DNA of 64,000 nt from Halohasta salina (GCF_024178165.1 NZ_JAMZIE010000002.1:372001-436000), one strand, 5' to 3'; counted from the stretch's first letter, positions 1-10,320 are shown. Notes: generated by a model from the letters alone, not told the origin. A program made the numbers and translations.

Positions 1-842
1 GCGATCATCTCGGGGTAGACCGCCTCGTAGACCGTTGGGGTCCCTTGGCTCATCCACGTCCAGCGTTCGAGCCCGTAGCCGGTGTCGACGATGTAGGTGT
101 CCATCGGGCTGTACCGGTTGCCGTCCTTCATTTCGTACTCGCCGTCGGGGTCCTGCTCCATCGACATGAAGACGAGCGTGGCCAACTCCGCGCCCTTGTA
201 GATGACCTCGATGGCGGGCCCGGCGTTGCCGCCGCCGACCCACGGATCCTCGATGTAGGTGATCTCCTCTAAGTCGGCGCCGAGGGACTCGAAGAGGCCG
301 TCGCAGTATTCGACGGTTTCGTCCTTCCAGTAGACCTCGCCCTCGTAGGCGTACTCCTCGTCGGCGTCCTCGCGAGTGTTGAACGCGTGGTGGGCCATCA
401 TCTCGAAGGCCATCGTGTGTCGACCGGTCTTGCCGACGTTGTCGATGTCCTGCATCCGGATACAGGGCTGGCTGATCGTCAGTGGGTTGGCCGGCGGCGG
501 CGTCTGACCGCTGGTGACCAGCGGCTGGAAGTCGTAGATAGAGGCTTGGGTCAACAGCACGTCGTCCCGCCAGCGGTTGGCAGCGACCGGGTAGGGGTCG
601 ATGCGCTCGTGGTCGTGGTCTTCGAAGTACGAGAGGAACGCCTCGCGCATCTCTTCGAGGGTGTACTCCTCGTCGAAGCTTTGGTCGTCGATAAAGCGAT
701 AGTCCTCGCACGGCGGCTCACCGCAGAGTTCGCGGTCGTGGTCGCGCGTCCAGAAGTGGGCTCCGCACGACGAACACTCCCGGCGCACGAAGTCCTCGGC
801 CTCGAAGTAGTCGAGACGGTACTCCTGCTCTAGGCTACTCAT
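1..842 (-). CDS. alaS: Alanyl-tRNA synthetase, N-terminal part (cut by the window edge)
   Basis: Charges tRNA-Ala in the cytoplasm. The reading frame starts at the CAT at 840-842 on the reverse strand and runs off the left edge after about 280 residues. The N-terminus carries an archaeal-type cysteine pair ([10 protein letters not shown]) and then class II catalytic-domain features: [19 protein letters not shown] (motif 2 region), [16 protein letters not shown] and the [13 protein letters not shown] stretch. These match archaeal AlaRS, which is about 920 residues, so roughly the first third is present. The editing and C-Ala domains lie outside. It is divergent from the aminopeptidase gene at 955, with about 110 bp between them. 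Confidence 0.95.
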   Translation of the reverse strand, partial: MSSLEQEYRLDYFEAEDFVRRECSSCGAHFWTRDHDRELCGEPPCEDYRFIDDQSFDEEYTLEEMREAFLSYFEDHDHERIDPYPVAANRWRDDVLLTQASIYDFQPLVTSGQTPPPANPLTISQPCIRMQDIDNVGKTGRHTMAFEMMAHHAFNTREDADEEYAYEGEVYWKDETVEYCDGLFESLGADLEEITYIEDPWVGGGNAGPAIEVIYKGAELATLVFMSMEQDPDGEYEMKDGNRYSPMDTYIVDTGYGLERWTWMSQGTPTVYEAVYPEMI

Positions 843-954
843 TACTTTCTTGTGGCCCATGACGCTCTAAAAGCGTTCCGACGACGGGCTGACGCCGGTC
901 GACAAACCTCCGTTAGACAACGCCTATTTCAGCCAGCAACCCGCCACACAGGGT

Positions 955-2034
955 ATGGACCCACGAATCCGCGAACACGCCGAGACGATCGTCGACCACT
1001 CGGTCGACATCGAGGAAGGGGATCGCGTCGTCATTCAGATGCCGGGGGAAGCCGAGGATCTGGCGGTCGCACTCCACGAACTGTGCGGCGAACGCGGCGC
1101 GATCCCGATCTGGATTGCCCACTCCGACCGGGCCTCGCGGGCGTATCTCCGCGCGGGTGGCGAGGAGTACGAAACCCCCGACCACCAGCAGGCGCTCTAC
1201 GAGGAGACCGACGCGTTCATTATCGCCCGCGGCGGCGCGAACATCACCGAGACCAGCGACGTCCCGCCCGAAAACAACGCCGCCTACCGCCGAGCCGTGA
1301 AGCCGGTCCAGGAGGAACGGCTCTCGAAACGCTGGTGTCTGACCCAGTTCCCGACCAGCGGTCACGCCCAGCTGGCAGGCATGAGCACCGAGGGCTACGA
1401 GAACTTCGTCTGGGACGCCGTGGGCCTCGACTGGGATGCCCAGCGGGAGTTTCAGGCCCAGATGGTCGACCATCTCGATGCGGCGAGCGAGATTCGGATC
1501 GTCGCCGGCGAGGAGACCGACCTGACGTTCTCTATCGAAGGCAACGAGACGCTGAACGACTACGGCGAGAAGAACTTGCCGGGTGGCGAGGTCTTCACCG
1601 CACCGGTCGCCGACAGCGTCGACGGAACGGTCTTTTTCGACGTGCCGCGCTACCGCCAAGGCCGGGAGATCGACGACGTGCGACTCGACTTCGAGGACGG
1701 CGAAGTGGTCGACTACAGCGCGGGTCGCGGCGAGGACCTCGTCGGCGAGATCCTCGAAACCGACGAGGGGGCCCGCCGCATCGGCGAGTTCGGCGTCGGG
1801 ATGAACCGCGCGATCGACCAGCCGACCTACAACATGCTGTTCGACGAAAAGATGGGTGACACGATCCACCTCGCGGTGGGGTCGGCCTACGAGGAGACCG
1901 TCGGCGAGGACAACGAGCGCAACGAGTCGGCCGAACACGTCGACATGATCGTCGACATGAGCCGGGATTCGAAAATCGAACTCGACGGCGAGATCGTGCA
2001 GGAAAACGGGCGGTTCGTCTTCGAAGACGACTGA
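955..2034 (+). CDS. M29-family aminopeptidase (COG2309)
   Basis: A 359-residue cytoplasmic metallo-aminopeptidase that would trim N-terminal residues from peptides. The residues expected for the M29 dinuclear metal site are visible in order: the Glu in PGGEVFTAP, the Glu in RRIGEFGVGMN, the His in DTIHLAVGSAY, and the H-x-D in EHVDMIVDM. Length is normal for the family. The ATG at 955 gives the conserved N-terminus MDPRIREHAETIVDHS. A second, shorter COG2309 protein lies at 38045-38995, so the organism has at least two paralogues. Substrate preference cannot be read from sequence. Confidence 0.88.
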   Translation: MDPRIREHAETIVDHSVDIEEGDRVVIQMPGEAEDLAVALHELCGERGAIPIWIAHSDRASRAYLRAGGEEYETPDHQQALYEETDAFIIARGGANITETSDVPPENNAAYRRAVKPVQEERLSKRWCLTQFPTSGHAQLAGMSTEGYENFVWDAVGLDWDAQREFQAQMVDHLDAASEIRIVAGEETDLTFSIEGNETLNDYGEKNLPGGEVFTAPVADSVDGTVFFDVPRYRQGREIDDVRLDFEDGEVVDYSAGRGEDLVGEILETDEGARRIGEFGVGMNRAIDQPTYNMLFDEKMGDTIHLAVGSAYEETVGEDNERNESAEHVDMIVDMSRDSKIELDGEIVQENGRFVFEDD

Positions 2035-2083
2035 TCGCAGTGGCTACTGGTCGGTCGGCGTGTGCCGAGAAGGGTCCGGCCGG

Positions 2084-2548
2084 CTACTCCTCGTCGTTGA
2101 GGTCGAGTTCGAACTGCTCGTTTTCGGTGACCGCGTTGAGCACGACGCTCGTGTTCGATTCGCGGATGTCGACGTCGGTCAACAGCTCCTTGATCTGGCT
2201 GTTCATCCCATCGGTGTCGGTGAACTTCCCGATGGCGATGATGTCGTAGTCGCCGGTGACCTCGTAGACGCTGATCATCTGTTTCTGCTCGCGCAGCCGG
2301 TCGGTGATCTCGGGGAGGGCACTCCCCTCGACTTTGAGGTGGATGACTGCGGTGACGTCGTACCCCAGCGCGTCGTAGTCGACGACGGGGGTGTAGCCGT
2401 TGACGACCCCTTCGGCTTCGAGGTCACGCAGGTGATTCGAGACCGTCGTGACCGAGACATCGAGTTCCTCGCCGAGGCTTCGTAGACTGGCCCGACCGTT
2501 GCCGAGTAGTGCATTGATCAACTTGGCGTCCAAGTTTTCGTACGTCAT
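2084..2548 (-). CDS. lrp: Lrp/AsnC-family transcriptional regulator next to glnA
   Basis: A 154-residue DNA-binding protein. It has an N-terminal winged helix (about residues 1-60, ending in [19 protein letters not shown]) and a C-terminal RAM/AsnC effector domain (about 66-150, containing [15 protein letters not shown]). Lrp proteins form dimers and octamers that sense amino acids. It is transcribed divergently from glnA across a 125-bp gap. This lrp-glnA arrangement is known in other haloarchaea, where Lrp is linked to control of glutamine synthetase. The likely targets here are itself and glnA; that is inferred from position and family, since no operator was identified by eye. Confidence 0.92.
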   Translation of the reverse strand: MTYENLDAKLINALLGNGRASLRSLGEELDVSVTTVSNHLRDLEAEGVVNGYTPVVDYDALGYDVTAVIHLKVEGSALPEITDRLREQKQMISVYEVTGDYDIIAIGKFTDTDGMNSQIKELLTDVDIRESNTSVVLNAVTENEQFELDLNDEE

Positions 2549-2636
2549 TACAGTTCACCACACACCGGGGGGATTAGAATTTTACGAATATCCAGTTTCT
2601 CAGAGCCCGCGGCGTAATTGCACTAAGCGACAAGAT

Positions 2637-2643
2637 CTTTATA
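2637..2643 (+). promoter_or_regulatory. TATA box of glnA
   Basis: CTTTATA about 31-37 bp upstream of the glnA ATG at 2674, in an otherwise GC-rich region. The spacing predicts a transcript with a leader of only a few bases, as is usual in haloarchaea. The box lies in the gap shared with divergent lrp, so Lrp bound here could control both genes. Confidence 0.6.
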
Positions 2644-2673
2644 CTGGCAGCGAATGGGATAGATGTCCACAAC

Positions 2674-4044
2674 ATGACGGAAAAAAACGTTGCCACTGAT
2701 GGTGGATTGACGGAGAAGGAACAGGCAGTTATTGACGAAATCGAAGAAGAAGGAATCGACTTCCTTCGACTACAGTTCACGGATATCCTCGGTGTCGTAA
2801 AGAACGTTTCAGTTCCGGCCCGGCAGGCCGAAAAGGCCTTTACCGACGGGATCTACTTCGACGGCTCCTCGATCGAGGGGTTCGTCCGGATTCAGGAGTC
2901 CGACATGCGGCTGAAGCCCGATCCGGACACCTTCGCCGTGCTCCCATGGAGACAGAAGGAAGAGAGCAGTTCGGCACGACTCATCTGTGACATCATCAAC
3001 ACCTCTACCGGTGAGCCTTTCGAGGGCGACCCACGCTATGTGCTCCAGCAGGCCATCGACCGGGCCGAGGAACACGGCTACGACGTCAACGTCGCTCCCG
3101 AACCGGAGTTCTTCCTGTTCAAGCAGGACGAAGACGGCTATGCGACCACCGACTTCGCCGACCAGGGTGGCTACTTCGACCTCGCACCGAAGGACCTCGC
3201 CAGCGACGTCCGGCGTGACATCATCTTCGCGCTCGAAGACATGGGCTTCGAGATCGAAGCCAGCCACCACGAGGTCGCCGAGGGTCAGTACGAGATCAAC
3301 TTCGAGTACGACGACGCGCTGACCACCGCCGACAACGTGGCGACGTTCCGGACGGTCGTCCGTGCGGTCGCCGCACAGCACGACCTGCACGCAACGTTCA
3401 TGCCCAAGCCCGTGCCGCGGATCAACGGCTCGGGGATGCACACCCACATGTCGCTGTTCGAGGACGGCGAGAACGCCTTCCACGACAGCTCCGACGAGTT
3501 CGACCTGAGCGACACCGCTCACTCGTTCCTCGCCGGCATCCTCGACCACGCGCCCGCCATCTGTGCGGTCACCGACCCGACGGTCAACTCCTACAAGCGT
3601 CTCGTCCCCGGCTACGAGGCACCCGTCTACGTCGCGTGGTCCGACCGCAACCGCTCGGCGCTGATCCGCAAGCCGGCCGCGCGCATCCCGGCGGCCAGCC
3701 GTATCGAGGCTCGCTTCCCCGATCCGTCCTGTAACCCGTACCTCGCCTTCGCCGCGCTGCTCAACGCCGGTATCGACGGCATCGAGCGTGATCTCGATGC
3801 CCCGGACCCGATCCGCGAGAACATCTACGAGTTCGACGAAGAGAAACGTGAAGAGTACGGTATCGAGACGCTGCCGACCAACCTCGGCGAGGCCATCGAG
3901 GCCCTCGAAAACGACGAAGTCATCTACAGCGGACTCGGCGAGCACGCCGGTCCCAAGTTCGTCGAAGCCAAGAAGGCCGAGTTCAAGGACTACCTCGTCG
4001 ACGTCTCCCAGTGGGAGCTCGACGAGTACCTCGAAAAGTTCTAA
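2674..4044 (+). CDS. glnA: Glutamine synthetase, type I
   Basis: ATP-dependent amidation of glutamate to glutamine, the main ammonium assimilation step; a cytoplasmic dodecamer. 456 residues, normal for GSI. Visible signatures are the beta-grasp start ([11 protein letters not shown]), FDGSSIEGF, the metal-site region [11 protein letters not shown], the ATP-site motif [10 protein letters not shown], the glutamate-flap region, and [19 protein letters not shown]. The loop that carries the adenylylated Tyr in GSI-beta (NLYDLP) reads [10 protein letters not shown] here, so control by adenylylation is unlikely; feedback and regulator proteins are more plausible. Its stop codon overlaps the stop of the convergent PAP2 gene by four bases. 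Confidence 0.97.
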   Translation: MTEKNVATDGGLTEKEQAVIDEIEEEGIDFLRLQFTDILGVVKNVSVPARQAEKAFTDGIYFDGSSIEGFVRIQESDMRLKPDPDTFAVLPWRQKEESSSARLICDIINTSTGEPFEGDPRYVLQQAIDRAEEHGYDVNVAPEPEFFLFKQDEDGYATTDFADQGGYFDLAPKDLASDVRRDIIFALEDMGFEIEASHHEVAEGQYEINFEYDDALTTADNVATFRTVVRAVAAQHDLHATFMPKPVPRINGSGMHTHMSLFEDGENAFHDSSDEFDLSDTAHSFLAGILDHAPAICAVTDPTVNSYKRLVPGYEAPVYVAWSDRNRSALIRKPAARIPAASRIEARFPDPSCNPYLAFAALLNAGIDGIERDLDAPDPIRENIYEFDEEKREEYGIETLPTNLGEAIEALENDEVIYSGLGEHAGPKFVEAKKAEFKDYLVDVSQWELDEYLEKF

Positions 4045-4964
4045 GCCTCGACCGGCTCCGATTTCCCGCTTTTTTCGCGTCGCTCCGTGAGCAGTGGCAA
4101 CAGCAGGATCGTCCCGACAGCGCCGCCGCTCGCCACTACCGCCCCGACCGCCGGGAGCAGACCCGCGTACGCCGCGATCCAAAGGCCACCAGCGACCGCG
4201 AGCCCCGCGGCCGCGAGCGGCGTCGACACCGGCGGGGCGTCGACGAGTCGGTCGCCGAACCGTCGCCACGCCACGACGCCGCCAATGGCGGTGCCGATCC
4301 CGATGGCGCCCTGAAGAACCTCCTCGGCGTGGCCGCCCTGTAGCGCAACCGCGAGACCGACCACTGATACCACGCCGCCGAGTGCGAAGATTCGCTCGGG
4401 ATAGAACTGGCCGTCGTCGCGGCCCACCGCGAGCCCCACGGCGATCAGGGTCGACCCCAAAACGATCCCGGCGACGATATCACGGACGTAGTGAACGTCG
4501 AGGACGACCCGCGAGAGGCTGATCAGGACGATCAGACTGCCGGCGAGAAGATACCGGACCCGTTTCCGGCCGACCGACAGCAGGAGCCCCAGCCCGCCGT
4601 AGACGACCGTTGCGGCGGTCGCGTGGCCGCTGGGGAACGTAAAGCCGTCCGAGTCGATCTCGCCGGCGACAAACGAGTCGACGACGAGCGGGAGACCCGC
4701 GGGGTCGACCGGCGTTACCGCCGGTCGGGGAATCGCGGTCGCGCTTTTCAATGCCAACACCGCGGCCAGCCCCAGCGTCGCAAACCCGATACAGACGGCC
4801 GCGACTGCTCGGGCATCGTCGACGTACCGGGGACCGATCCAGTAGAGCGCCGACAGGCCGACGAGAACGAACCACGCGTCGCCAAGCAGCGTGATAAACG
4901 CGAAGACGACGACGAGGAGTTCCGCAGCCGAGACCGCGGCGATCGGGGAAGACAGAGGGAGCAT
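4041..4964 (-). CDS. PAP2-family membrane phosphatase
   Basis: A 307-residue polytopic membrane protein with the type 2 phosphatidic acid phosphatase signature: the first motif is not obvious, but [15 protein letters not shown] (motif 2, catalytic His) and [16 protein letters not shown] (motif 3, SRxxxxxHxxxD) are both intact. The active site should face outward and release phosphate from a lipid phosphate or pyrophosphate such as a polyprenyl-phosphate carrier; the substrate is inferred only from the family. A C-terminal block of further hydrophobic helices extends it beyond the PAP2 core. Convergent with glnA. Confidence 0.85.
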   Translation of the reverse strand: MLPLSSPIAAVSAAELLVVVFAFITLLGDAWFVLVGLSALYWIGPRYVDDARAVAAVCIGFATLGLAAVLALKSATAIPRPAVTPVDPAGLPLVVDSFVAGEIDSDGFTFPSGHATAATVVYGGLGLLLSVGRKRVRYLLAGSLIVLISLSRVVLDVHYVRDIVAGIVLGSTLIAVGLAVGRDDGQFYPERIFALGGVVSVVGLAVALQGGHAEEVLQGAIGIGTAIGGVVAWRRFGDRLVDAPPVSTPLAAAGLAVAGGLWIAAYAGLLPAVGAVVASGGAVGTILLLPLLTERREKSGKSEPVEA

Positions 4965-5028
4965 CGAGCGGCGCTACAGCAGCCACCGGTTAAGCAGGTG
5001 TGGTTTCGGTCGCGGCGCGCGACCCGTT

Positions 5029-6420
5029 TCAGTTCCGCCGGTCCCGAGCCATATCGATGGCCTTCCCCGGCACACCGAGCAGGTTCAAACCGAAGCCGAC
5101 GACGACGAAGACGACATAGAGGCCGAGCGTCGACAGGAAGATGATGAGCATGGCGACGATAGCCAGCAGATCGCTGTTGAACAGGTAGAACGCCCCCAGC
5201 GTCAGGGCCGTCCCGTACAGCAACACGAGGTAGGGCCCCCAGCCGCGGGCGTGGCCGCGGCGCATCCGCGAGCGGACGTAGCGTTTGAGTTCGGACTCGA
5301 CACTGGGTTTGTCGACCGTCCGCGCTTGGATATCTGACTCGAAGGCGTCGAACTCCGCCCGGAGCCGGTCGACCCGCTCGTCGATCTCGCTGATATCGGG
5401 GGCTCCTTGGGGCTCGGTTCGGCTCCCGTCCTCGGCAACACCAGTCTCCGCAGCGTCGGCGTCGGTGTCGGTCGACGCCTCGCTTCCCTCACGCGCCATA
5501 TGTCCCGACTCATGGCCGCCGCCCTGTTGTAACTGCCGGTCGGCTGACGCGGTCTCGGGTCCGTCGCCGCCGTCGGTTTCGGGGCTGAACGGCGGCCCCC
5601 TCGCGGCGGCACCGGCTCGGACCGCGTTCACGACGGCCCCGAGAATCACGATCACGGCGGCGAAATACAGCCACGTCACGAGCAGCAGGATCCCGCCGAG
5701 GACGCCGTAGGCCTCGTACTGGCCCGCATTGGCGGCGTAGACCTGAAACCCCGCCTGCAGCAGCGTCCAGCCGACCCCGGCAAACACCGCCCCCGGAAGC
5801 GCCTCCCGAAACGGGATCGGCGGGTTCGGGAACTGCCGATAGATCGGCAACAGCACCACCGTGAGGATGGCCGGCAGCGCGAGGATGCCGACGAGCTGAT
5901 CGGCCGGACCGAGCGGGAGTGCCGTCAGCACGGTTCCGGCACCGACCATGACACCGACGCCGACGCCGATGGATACGACGGCAACCATTCCGTCGACGAG
6001 TTGGCCGACGAAGCTCGCGGACTCGACTTGGCCGTAGACGGCGAGGAACGCGGTGTTCAGTGCACGAAATACCTTGAGCGTACTCCACACGAGGACGACG
6101 ACGCCGACGACGGTCGCCCCGCCGCGGCCGGACGTGCCTGCGATCGCCCCCGCAATGGCATCCGCACCCGCTGGCGTCAGGAACTCCTGTGTCCGGCCGA
6201 CCAGTTGGTCGGCGATTTCCTCGCCGGCGAGCGTCGTGGCGACGACCAACAGCAGCAGCAACGACGGCAAAAGCGAGACGAACGCGTAGTAGGCGATACT
6301 GGCGGCTAGAAACGTGATCTGTTGCTCGCGGGCCGTCTCGACGACTGCCCTAGCCGTCGACACGCCGGATCGGGCACGGGAACTCACACCATCCCCTACC
6401 GGCGAATTACCCAAAAGCAT
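5029..6420 (-). CDS. YihY/BrkB-family inner membrane protein with C-terminal coiled-coil and extra helices
   Basis: 463 residues. The first 280 form the six-helix YihY/BrkB core, with hallmark stretches ITFLAASIAYYAFVSLLPSL and WTLLQAGFQVYA; the exact transport role of this family is unsettled. An acidic, hydrophilic, Asp/Glu-rich segment and a short coiled coil (EIDERVDRLRAEFDAF) follow, then two more hydrophobic helices. The frame stays open upstream to 6531, but the ATG at 6420 is chosen because it gives the short haloarchaeal-type N-terminus and avoids overlap with trm1. It may be co-transcribed with trm1, whose stop is about 70 bp upstream. Confidence 0.82.
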   Translation of the reverse strand: MLLGNSPVGDGVSSRARSGVSTARAVVETAREQQITFLAASIAYYAFVSLLPSLLLLLVVATTLAGEEIADQLVGRTQEFLTPAGADAIAGAIAGTSGRGGATVVGVVVLVWSTLKVFRALNTAFLAVYGQVESASFVGQLVDGMVAVVSIGVGVGVMVGAGTVLTALPLGPADQLVGILALPAILTVVLLPIYRQFPNPPIPFREALPGAVFAGVGWTLLQAGFQVYAANAGQYEAYGVLGGILLLVTWLYFAAVIVILGAVVNAVRAGAAARGPPFSPETDGGDGPETASADRQLQQGGGHESGHMAREGSEASTDTDADAAETGVAEDGSRTEPQGAPDISEIDERVDRLRAEFDAFESDIQARTVDKPSVESELKRYVRSRMRRGHARGWGPYLVLLYGTALTLGAFYLFNSDLLAIVAMLIIFLSTLGLYVVFVVVGFGLNLLGVPGKAIDMARDRRN

Positions 6421-6490
6421 CCGGATATTCCAGCCATACAAACCGTCTGTAGCTGAGGAACACCTATCGAAGAAACGGTCGCCCCAGCGG

Positions 6491-7621
6491 TCAGTCGACC
6501 GGCTCGGGGGCGGCGGCCGCGCGGATCTCATCGACCGTCGCCGTCGTCTTGAACGCCGTCCCGCTGTAGTGGGCTTTCGAGGCCTCGTACCCCGCCGCCC
6601 GCAGGTCCGCGACGAACTCGTCCATCGCGTTGGCGGGGACGCCCCACGTCTTACAGAGCCGGTGTTGGTCGTAGTGGGTCGGGGTGTCGATCTCGGCGGC
6701 GACCGTCGACAACAGCCGTTCGGCGCGGGCGGCAGTGTCGAGTTCCGGCGTTAGGTGGTCGATAACCGACTCGGTGAACGCGCTGTCGGCGACCGGCCCG
6801 AGCCACACCGGGCCCGCCGTTAGGGTCCGACTACTCCCACAGTTCGGACACTCCTCGGGGACCGATTCGGGGTAGTGACCGAACTCGTGGGTGCGGGCGA
6901 GACAGTCCTCGCAGTGGTGGATGAACCCGAGGGATTCGAGCAGCGAGTCGGCTGCCGTCGCCCGGTGGTCGAGTTCGAGGTAGGTCCGGGCGTAGTGCCG
7001 CGAGACGTGCGAACAGATCGGTTCGGCGGCGACGTCGTAGCGGGCGGCGGTCCGAACCAGCGCCGACAGCAGCGTCCGCAATCCCATTTCGGGATGATAA
7101 TCCGTATTCTGCGGGACGGCGCTGTACTTCCGGATCCCGCTCTGGAGGTGGGCCCCACACAGCGGCGCGGTGTCGGTCGCGGTGACACACACCACGTTCC
7201 GGGTGGTCGCGAACGCCGCGTCGGCGAAGGGGATCGGCGTCCCGAAGGGGTCGAGGTCGACCACGTCGAACATCGACTCGTGGAGCAGGGCGTTGACGTT
7301 CCGGTTTTTCACCTCGCCATCGAGATCGTTGCGAGCGAGGTTCTCGCGGGCCAACTCGGCGGCTTCGCTGTCGATATCACAGCAGGTGACGCTGTAGCCC
7401 TCGTTTGCCGCCCGCACCCCGCGGATGCCGGAAGCGGCCATCGCATCGAGATAGGTGTCGACCCGCGGCTCTCGCTGTTGGTAGGCCCGCAGGACCGCGA
7501 CCGTGATATCGCGGTTCAGTTCCATCGTCGGGTTGAAGAAGACGCCGTCGCCGCTTCCCTCGCGGGTCCCGTCCCGTGGCTGGTCGACGGTGACGGTGAG
7601 GCCCCCTTCGGTGAGTTCCAT
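6491..7621 (-). CDS. trm1: tRNA (guanine(26)-N2)-dimethyltransferase Trm1
   Basis: SAM-dependent enzyme that makes m2,2-G at position 26 of tRNAs. 376 residues. The SAM-binding motif lies at [18 protein letters not shown], and the catalytic/SAM region at [16 protein letters not shown]-terminal four-cysteine zinc site (CEDC ... CPNC) is followed by [10 protein letters not shown], all typical of archaeal Trm1. Divergent from the SWIM-domain gene. Function is secure from family conservation. Confidence 0.95.
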   Translation of the reverse strand: MELTEGGLTVTVDQPRDGTREGSGDGVFFNPTMELNRDITVAVLRAYQQREPRVDTYLDAMAASGIRGVRAANEGYSVTCCDIDSEAAELARENLARNDLDGEVKNRNVNALLHESMFDVVDLDPFGTPIPFADAAFATTRNVVCVTATDTAPLCGAHLQSGIRKYSAVPQNTDYHPEMGLRTLLSALVRTAARYDVAAEPICSHVSRHYARTYLELDHRATAADSLLESLGFIHHCEDCLARTHEFGHYPESVPEECPNCGSSRTLTAGPVWLGPVADSAFTESVIDHLTPELDTAARAERLLSTVAAEIDTPTHYDQHRLCKTWGVPANAMDEFVADLRAAGYEASKAHYSGTAFKTTATVDEIRAAAAPEPVD

Positions 7622-7688
7622 ACCGGGGGTGGAACCGGTGTGTCAAAAAAGGATGCGAAGCCAGCACCGAACCTGTTTTGATGGCGGT

Positions 7689-8051
7689 GTGAGTAGGACC
7701 GCTGTGGCAGAGATCGACGACTGGCGGGGGGCGCTTGCGGCGGCCGGCGAGCTACAGCCGGCGATCGTCGAGGCCATCCTCTCGGTCCACGGCGACCGCG
7801 GCCAGCGGGCCATCGAAGCGGTCTCCGAGCGACGGGTCAAGCGCTACCGCGATTTCACGGTCGTCGTCGGCTACGACGACGAGTACGTGATCGAGGACGG
7901 ACGCTGTACCTGCAAGGACAGTCAGTACAACCTCGATCCGGCCGACCCGACCCAGCGGTGCTGGCACGTGCTCGCGGCCGCCATCGCCGACCGGATCGAC
8001 GCCGTCGACGAACACGACATGTGGTATTCGGACGTCCGTGAGTTCGTCTGA
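7689..8051 (+). CDS. SWIM zinc-finger protein, small
   Basis: About 120 residues containing a SWIM signature C-x-C-x(n)-C-x-H (CTCKDSQYNLDPADPTQRCW followed by H), a zinc-binding fold used in DNA or protein interaction. No ATG is available in frame. GTG codons at 7689 and 7704 are the candidates; 7689 is used but 7704 is equally possible. Similar stand-alone SWIM proteins occur in haloarchaea without a defined role. It reads away from trm1, with about 67 bp between start codons. Confidence 0.75.
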   Translation: MSRTAVAEIDDWRGALAAAGELQPAIVEAILSVHGDRGQRAIEAVSERRVKRYRDFTVVVGYDDEYVIEDGRCTCKDSQYNLDPADPTQRCWHVLAAAIADRIDAVDEHDMWYSDVREFV

Positions 8052-8068
8052 CCGACAGTAAGAACCGA

Positions 8069-8428
8069 TTACTCAAGTATCGAGTCGAACTCTTCGAGGA
8101 GTTTCGTCTCCGAGACGGGTTTGGTCACGTAGCCGTCGGCCCCGGCTTTGGCGGCCTGTCGCATCTTCTCTTCCTGTTCGACGCTGGTACACATGACGAC
8201 GATCGTCTCCGGCGAGCGGGTTTTGATCTCCCGGAGCGCTTCGATCCCGGTCATCTCCGGCATCACGATATCCAGTGTGATCACCTCGGGCTCGTACTCT
8301 TCGAACTTCTCGACGGCCTCCTGCCCGTTTTCGGCGGTGTCGACGACGTCGAACCGCTCGTCCAGCGTGTCGGAAACGACGGTCCGCTGAAACGACGAGT
8401 CGTCTACGACAAGCGTCCGGAATGCCAT
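8069..8428 (-). CDS. Stand-alone response regulator receiver protein, CheY-like
   Basis: 119 residues making up a single REC domain. The acidic pocket is seen in LVVDDSSFQRT, the phospho-acceptor Asp in VITLDIVMPEMTG, the conserved Thr/Ser in IVVMCTSVEQ, and the Lys in GYVTKPVSE. With no output domain, it acts by protein contact; CheY proteins link receptor arrays to the archaellum through adaptors. The start at 8428 is chosen over the longer frame because MAFRTLVVDD is the family N-terminus. No cheA or cheY partner lies beside it, so it could also belong to another two-component pathway. Confidence 0.85.
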   Translation of the reverse strand: MAFRTLVVDDSSFQRTVVSDTLDERFDVVDTAENGQEAVEKFEEYEPEVITLDIVMPEMTGIEALREIKTRSPETIVVMCTSVEQEEKMRQAAKAGADGYVTKPVSETKLLEEFDSILE

Positions 8429-8488
8429 GGTTCCACTGCGAGGGTTCTCCATATAGGTGTTATCCATCCGAGGGACACCGCAGCCTCG

Positions 8489-9175
8489 CTACGTGGTATT
8501 CGCCCCGATCGGTGCGGAGAGTGCGACGACGAGCAGCGGCCCGAAGACGGCCGCCAGCGCTGCGGTCACCCACGGATCCGGCAGACCTGCCGTCGTAACC
8601 CCGACGATCACGAGCCCCGCCGCCGCCACCAGACCGGCGACGAGCCGGCGACGCTGGTGGCGACGACTGGGCGGGGCCGACCGCACCGCGAACACGCCTC
8701 CGGCGACGTACACCAAGAGGGCACTGACCGCGCCGGAGACGCCCGCTCCCGCGGCGATCCCCGCGGCCAGCAGGCCGGCAGCACCCACGGTACATGCCCA
8801 CTCGACCCGGCGCGGCGAGAGCCACGCTGGCGGCGAGCCGTACCGTGCGGCGTAGGCCGCCAGTGGAAGGACGACGCCCAGTGCGAACGGTAGACCGAAC
8901 AGTAGCGCCGCGGTGGGCGGCGAGAACAGCCGGACGACATCGACGAGGATGCCACCCCCCAGTAGTCCGCCGACAGCCACGACCGGTCGGGGCGGAAGCA
9001 CCGTCGTCGGATCGGTGTCGGTGTGGACCGCGTAGGCCACAAACGGGTAGCCGAAGGCGGCCCCGACGACGACCGCGGAGTAGAATTCGCCGACCGAAAA
9101 CAGCACGAAGCCGCCGAAGACGACGCCGAGCAACGCCCCAGCCACCAGTGCCAACTCCGGCGCGTACCGGTTCAT
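8489..9175 (-). CDS. Hypothetical polytopic membrane protein
   Basis: 228 residues that are hydrophobic almost throughout, with about seven predicted membrane helices and a short Arg-rich cytoplasmic loop near PPSRRHQRRR. I do not recognise a family. The ATG at 9175 is preferred over an upstream in-frame GTG. No functional residues are evident, and the neighbours (CheY, TRAM protein) give no clear hint. Confidence 0.6.
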   Translation of the reverse strand: MNRYAPELALVAGALLGVVFGGFVLFSVGEFYSAVVVGAAFGYPFVAYAVHTDTDPTTVLPPRPVVAVGGLLGGGILVDVVRLFSPPTAALLFGLPFALGVVLPLAAYAARYGSPPAWLSPRRVEWACTVGAAGLLAAGIAAGAGVSGAVSALLVYVAGGVFAVRSAPPSRRHQRRRLVAGLVAAAGLVIVGVTTAGLPDPWVTAALAAVFGPLLVVALSAPIGANTT

Positions 9176-9265
9176 ACTCACCGCTAGGCCGCCGTGAGCA
9201 AGAGTCGCTCGATTCGCGGCCTCACCAGCGGAAGCGTTTAGACGACCCCCTGATTACGAGGTGAT

Positions 9266-9721
9266 ATGGCGAACTGTCCACTGGCGGACGACTGCCCGGA
9301 GTTCTCCGAGCGGATCCAGGGTATGGGGTGTCAGCACTACGGCGACCGCGGCGGGGCTGAGTGGTGCCAACACTACGAGCGGCCGATCAGCGAGCTGAAA
9401 CAGCAGCCGATCCAGCCCGGCGACGAGGTCGTCGTCGACGTCACCGACATGCACGAAAGCGGGGCCGGCGTCGGCCGCACCGACGACGGCTTCATCGTCT
9501 TCGTCGACGGGCTCCTGCCGGAGTCTCGTGCGAAGGTTCGGATCGACCGCGTGCTGTCGAACCACGCGAAAGCCAAGGAGATCGTCGAACGCCTCCCGAT
9601 GGAGGACGACGAGGAGTCGGCCGACGACGCCGCGGCCGACGGTGACGACGACGAACCGACCCGCGGCGGGGCCGACCGGGACGACCGCCTCGGTAGCCGC
9701 GAGAACTTCTGGGGCGGGTAA
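9266..9721 (+). CDS. TRAM-domain protein with N-terminal cysteine cluster
   Basis: 151 residues. Residues 1-40 carry four cysteines (Cys4, Cys10, Cys22, Cys34) that could bind zinc or iron. The TRAM beta-barrel follows at about 48-110 (QPGDEVVVDVTDMHESGAG ... FVDGLLPESRAKVRI), an OB-like RNA-binding fold. The last 40 residues are acidic and disordered. Small TRAM proteins act as RNA chaperones in some archaea; a role in RNA binding is inferred from the domain. Confidence 0.85.
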   Translation: MANCPLADDCPEFSERIQGMGCQHYGDRGGAEWCQHYERPISELKQQPIQPGDEVVVDVTDMHESGAGVGRTDDGFIVFVDGLLPESRAKVRIDRVLSNHAKAKEIVERLPMEDDEESADDAAADGDDDEPTRGGADRDDRLGSRENFWGG

Positions 9722-9797
9722 CCCCATACGACTGGGCGTCGCCCCGGTGGACAGTCAGTGCTGTATCTTTTTCCGCACCGCCCGCAAAGCCGCTGCC

Positions 9798-10292
9798 ATG
9801 AGCGACGAGACCGACCAGTCGGCGTCCGAAGCCGAGCCCGACGTCGACGCGCTGCTCGAACGAGCGGGGTTCGATCCGGACACGAGCGTGTTGACCCGTC
9901 GGCAGGCCGAGGTGTTGGCCCTCCGCGAACAGGGGATGCGCCAGCGGGATATCGCCGAGTTACTCGGGACCTCCCGGGCGAACGTCTCGAACGTCGAGGC
10001 CAGCGCACGAGAAAACATCGACCGCGCCCGCGAGACGATCGCCTTCGCCGACGCCGTCGCCGCCCCGGTCCGGGTCGAGATCCCGGCCGGGACCGACCTC
10101 TTCGACGTCCCGACGCTGGTGTTCGACGCCTGCGACGACGCCGGCCTAAAGGTCAAACACACCGCTCCGGAGCTGATGAACGTCGTCAGCGACGGTGCCG
10201 ACGACGCAGTCGAGGGGCGGGCGATCCACGAACGGCTCCTCGTCGGTGTCACCGAAAGCGGTGCAGTCCGGGTCCGCCAGTCCGGCGAGTAG
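9798..10292 (+). CDS. Tfx-family DNA-binding protein
   Basis: 164 residues. An acidic leader is followed by a helix-turn-helix (VLALREQGMRQRDIAELL and SRANVSNVEASARENI, about residues 40-80), then the C-terminal domain found in the Tfx family. The founding member, from Methanothermobacter, binds downstream of the promoter of a formylmethanofuran dehydrogenase operon; haloarchaea lack that pathway, so the target here is unknown. The ATG at 9798 is about 75 bp after the TRAM gene, so it may be co-transcribed or start independently. Confidence 0.82.
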   Translation: MSDETDQSASEAEPDVDALLERAGFDPDTSVLTRRQAEVLALREQGMRQRDIAELLGTSRANVSNVEASARENIDRARETIAFADAVAAPVRVEIPAGTDLFDVPTLVFDACDDAGLKVKHTAPELMNVVSDGADDAVEGRAIHERLLVGVTESGAVRVRQSGE

Positions 10293-10320
10293 CTGCCGAC
10301 TACCGGACGGTAGCTACCGG

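Noticed and set aside
913-1938. Open frame opposite the M29 aminopeptidase
   Set aside because: Shadow frame, with no family resemblance; the plus-strand protein is conserved.
2809-4269. Large open frame opposite glnA
   Set aside because: Shadow of glnA; composition rich in Val/Asp/Arg, no motifs.
8069-8428. CheY and the 14-kb transducer as parts of a chemotaxis operon
   Set aside because: They are over 5 kb apart with unrelated genes between and no cheA or cheR; no operon is supported.
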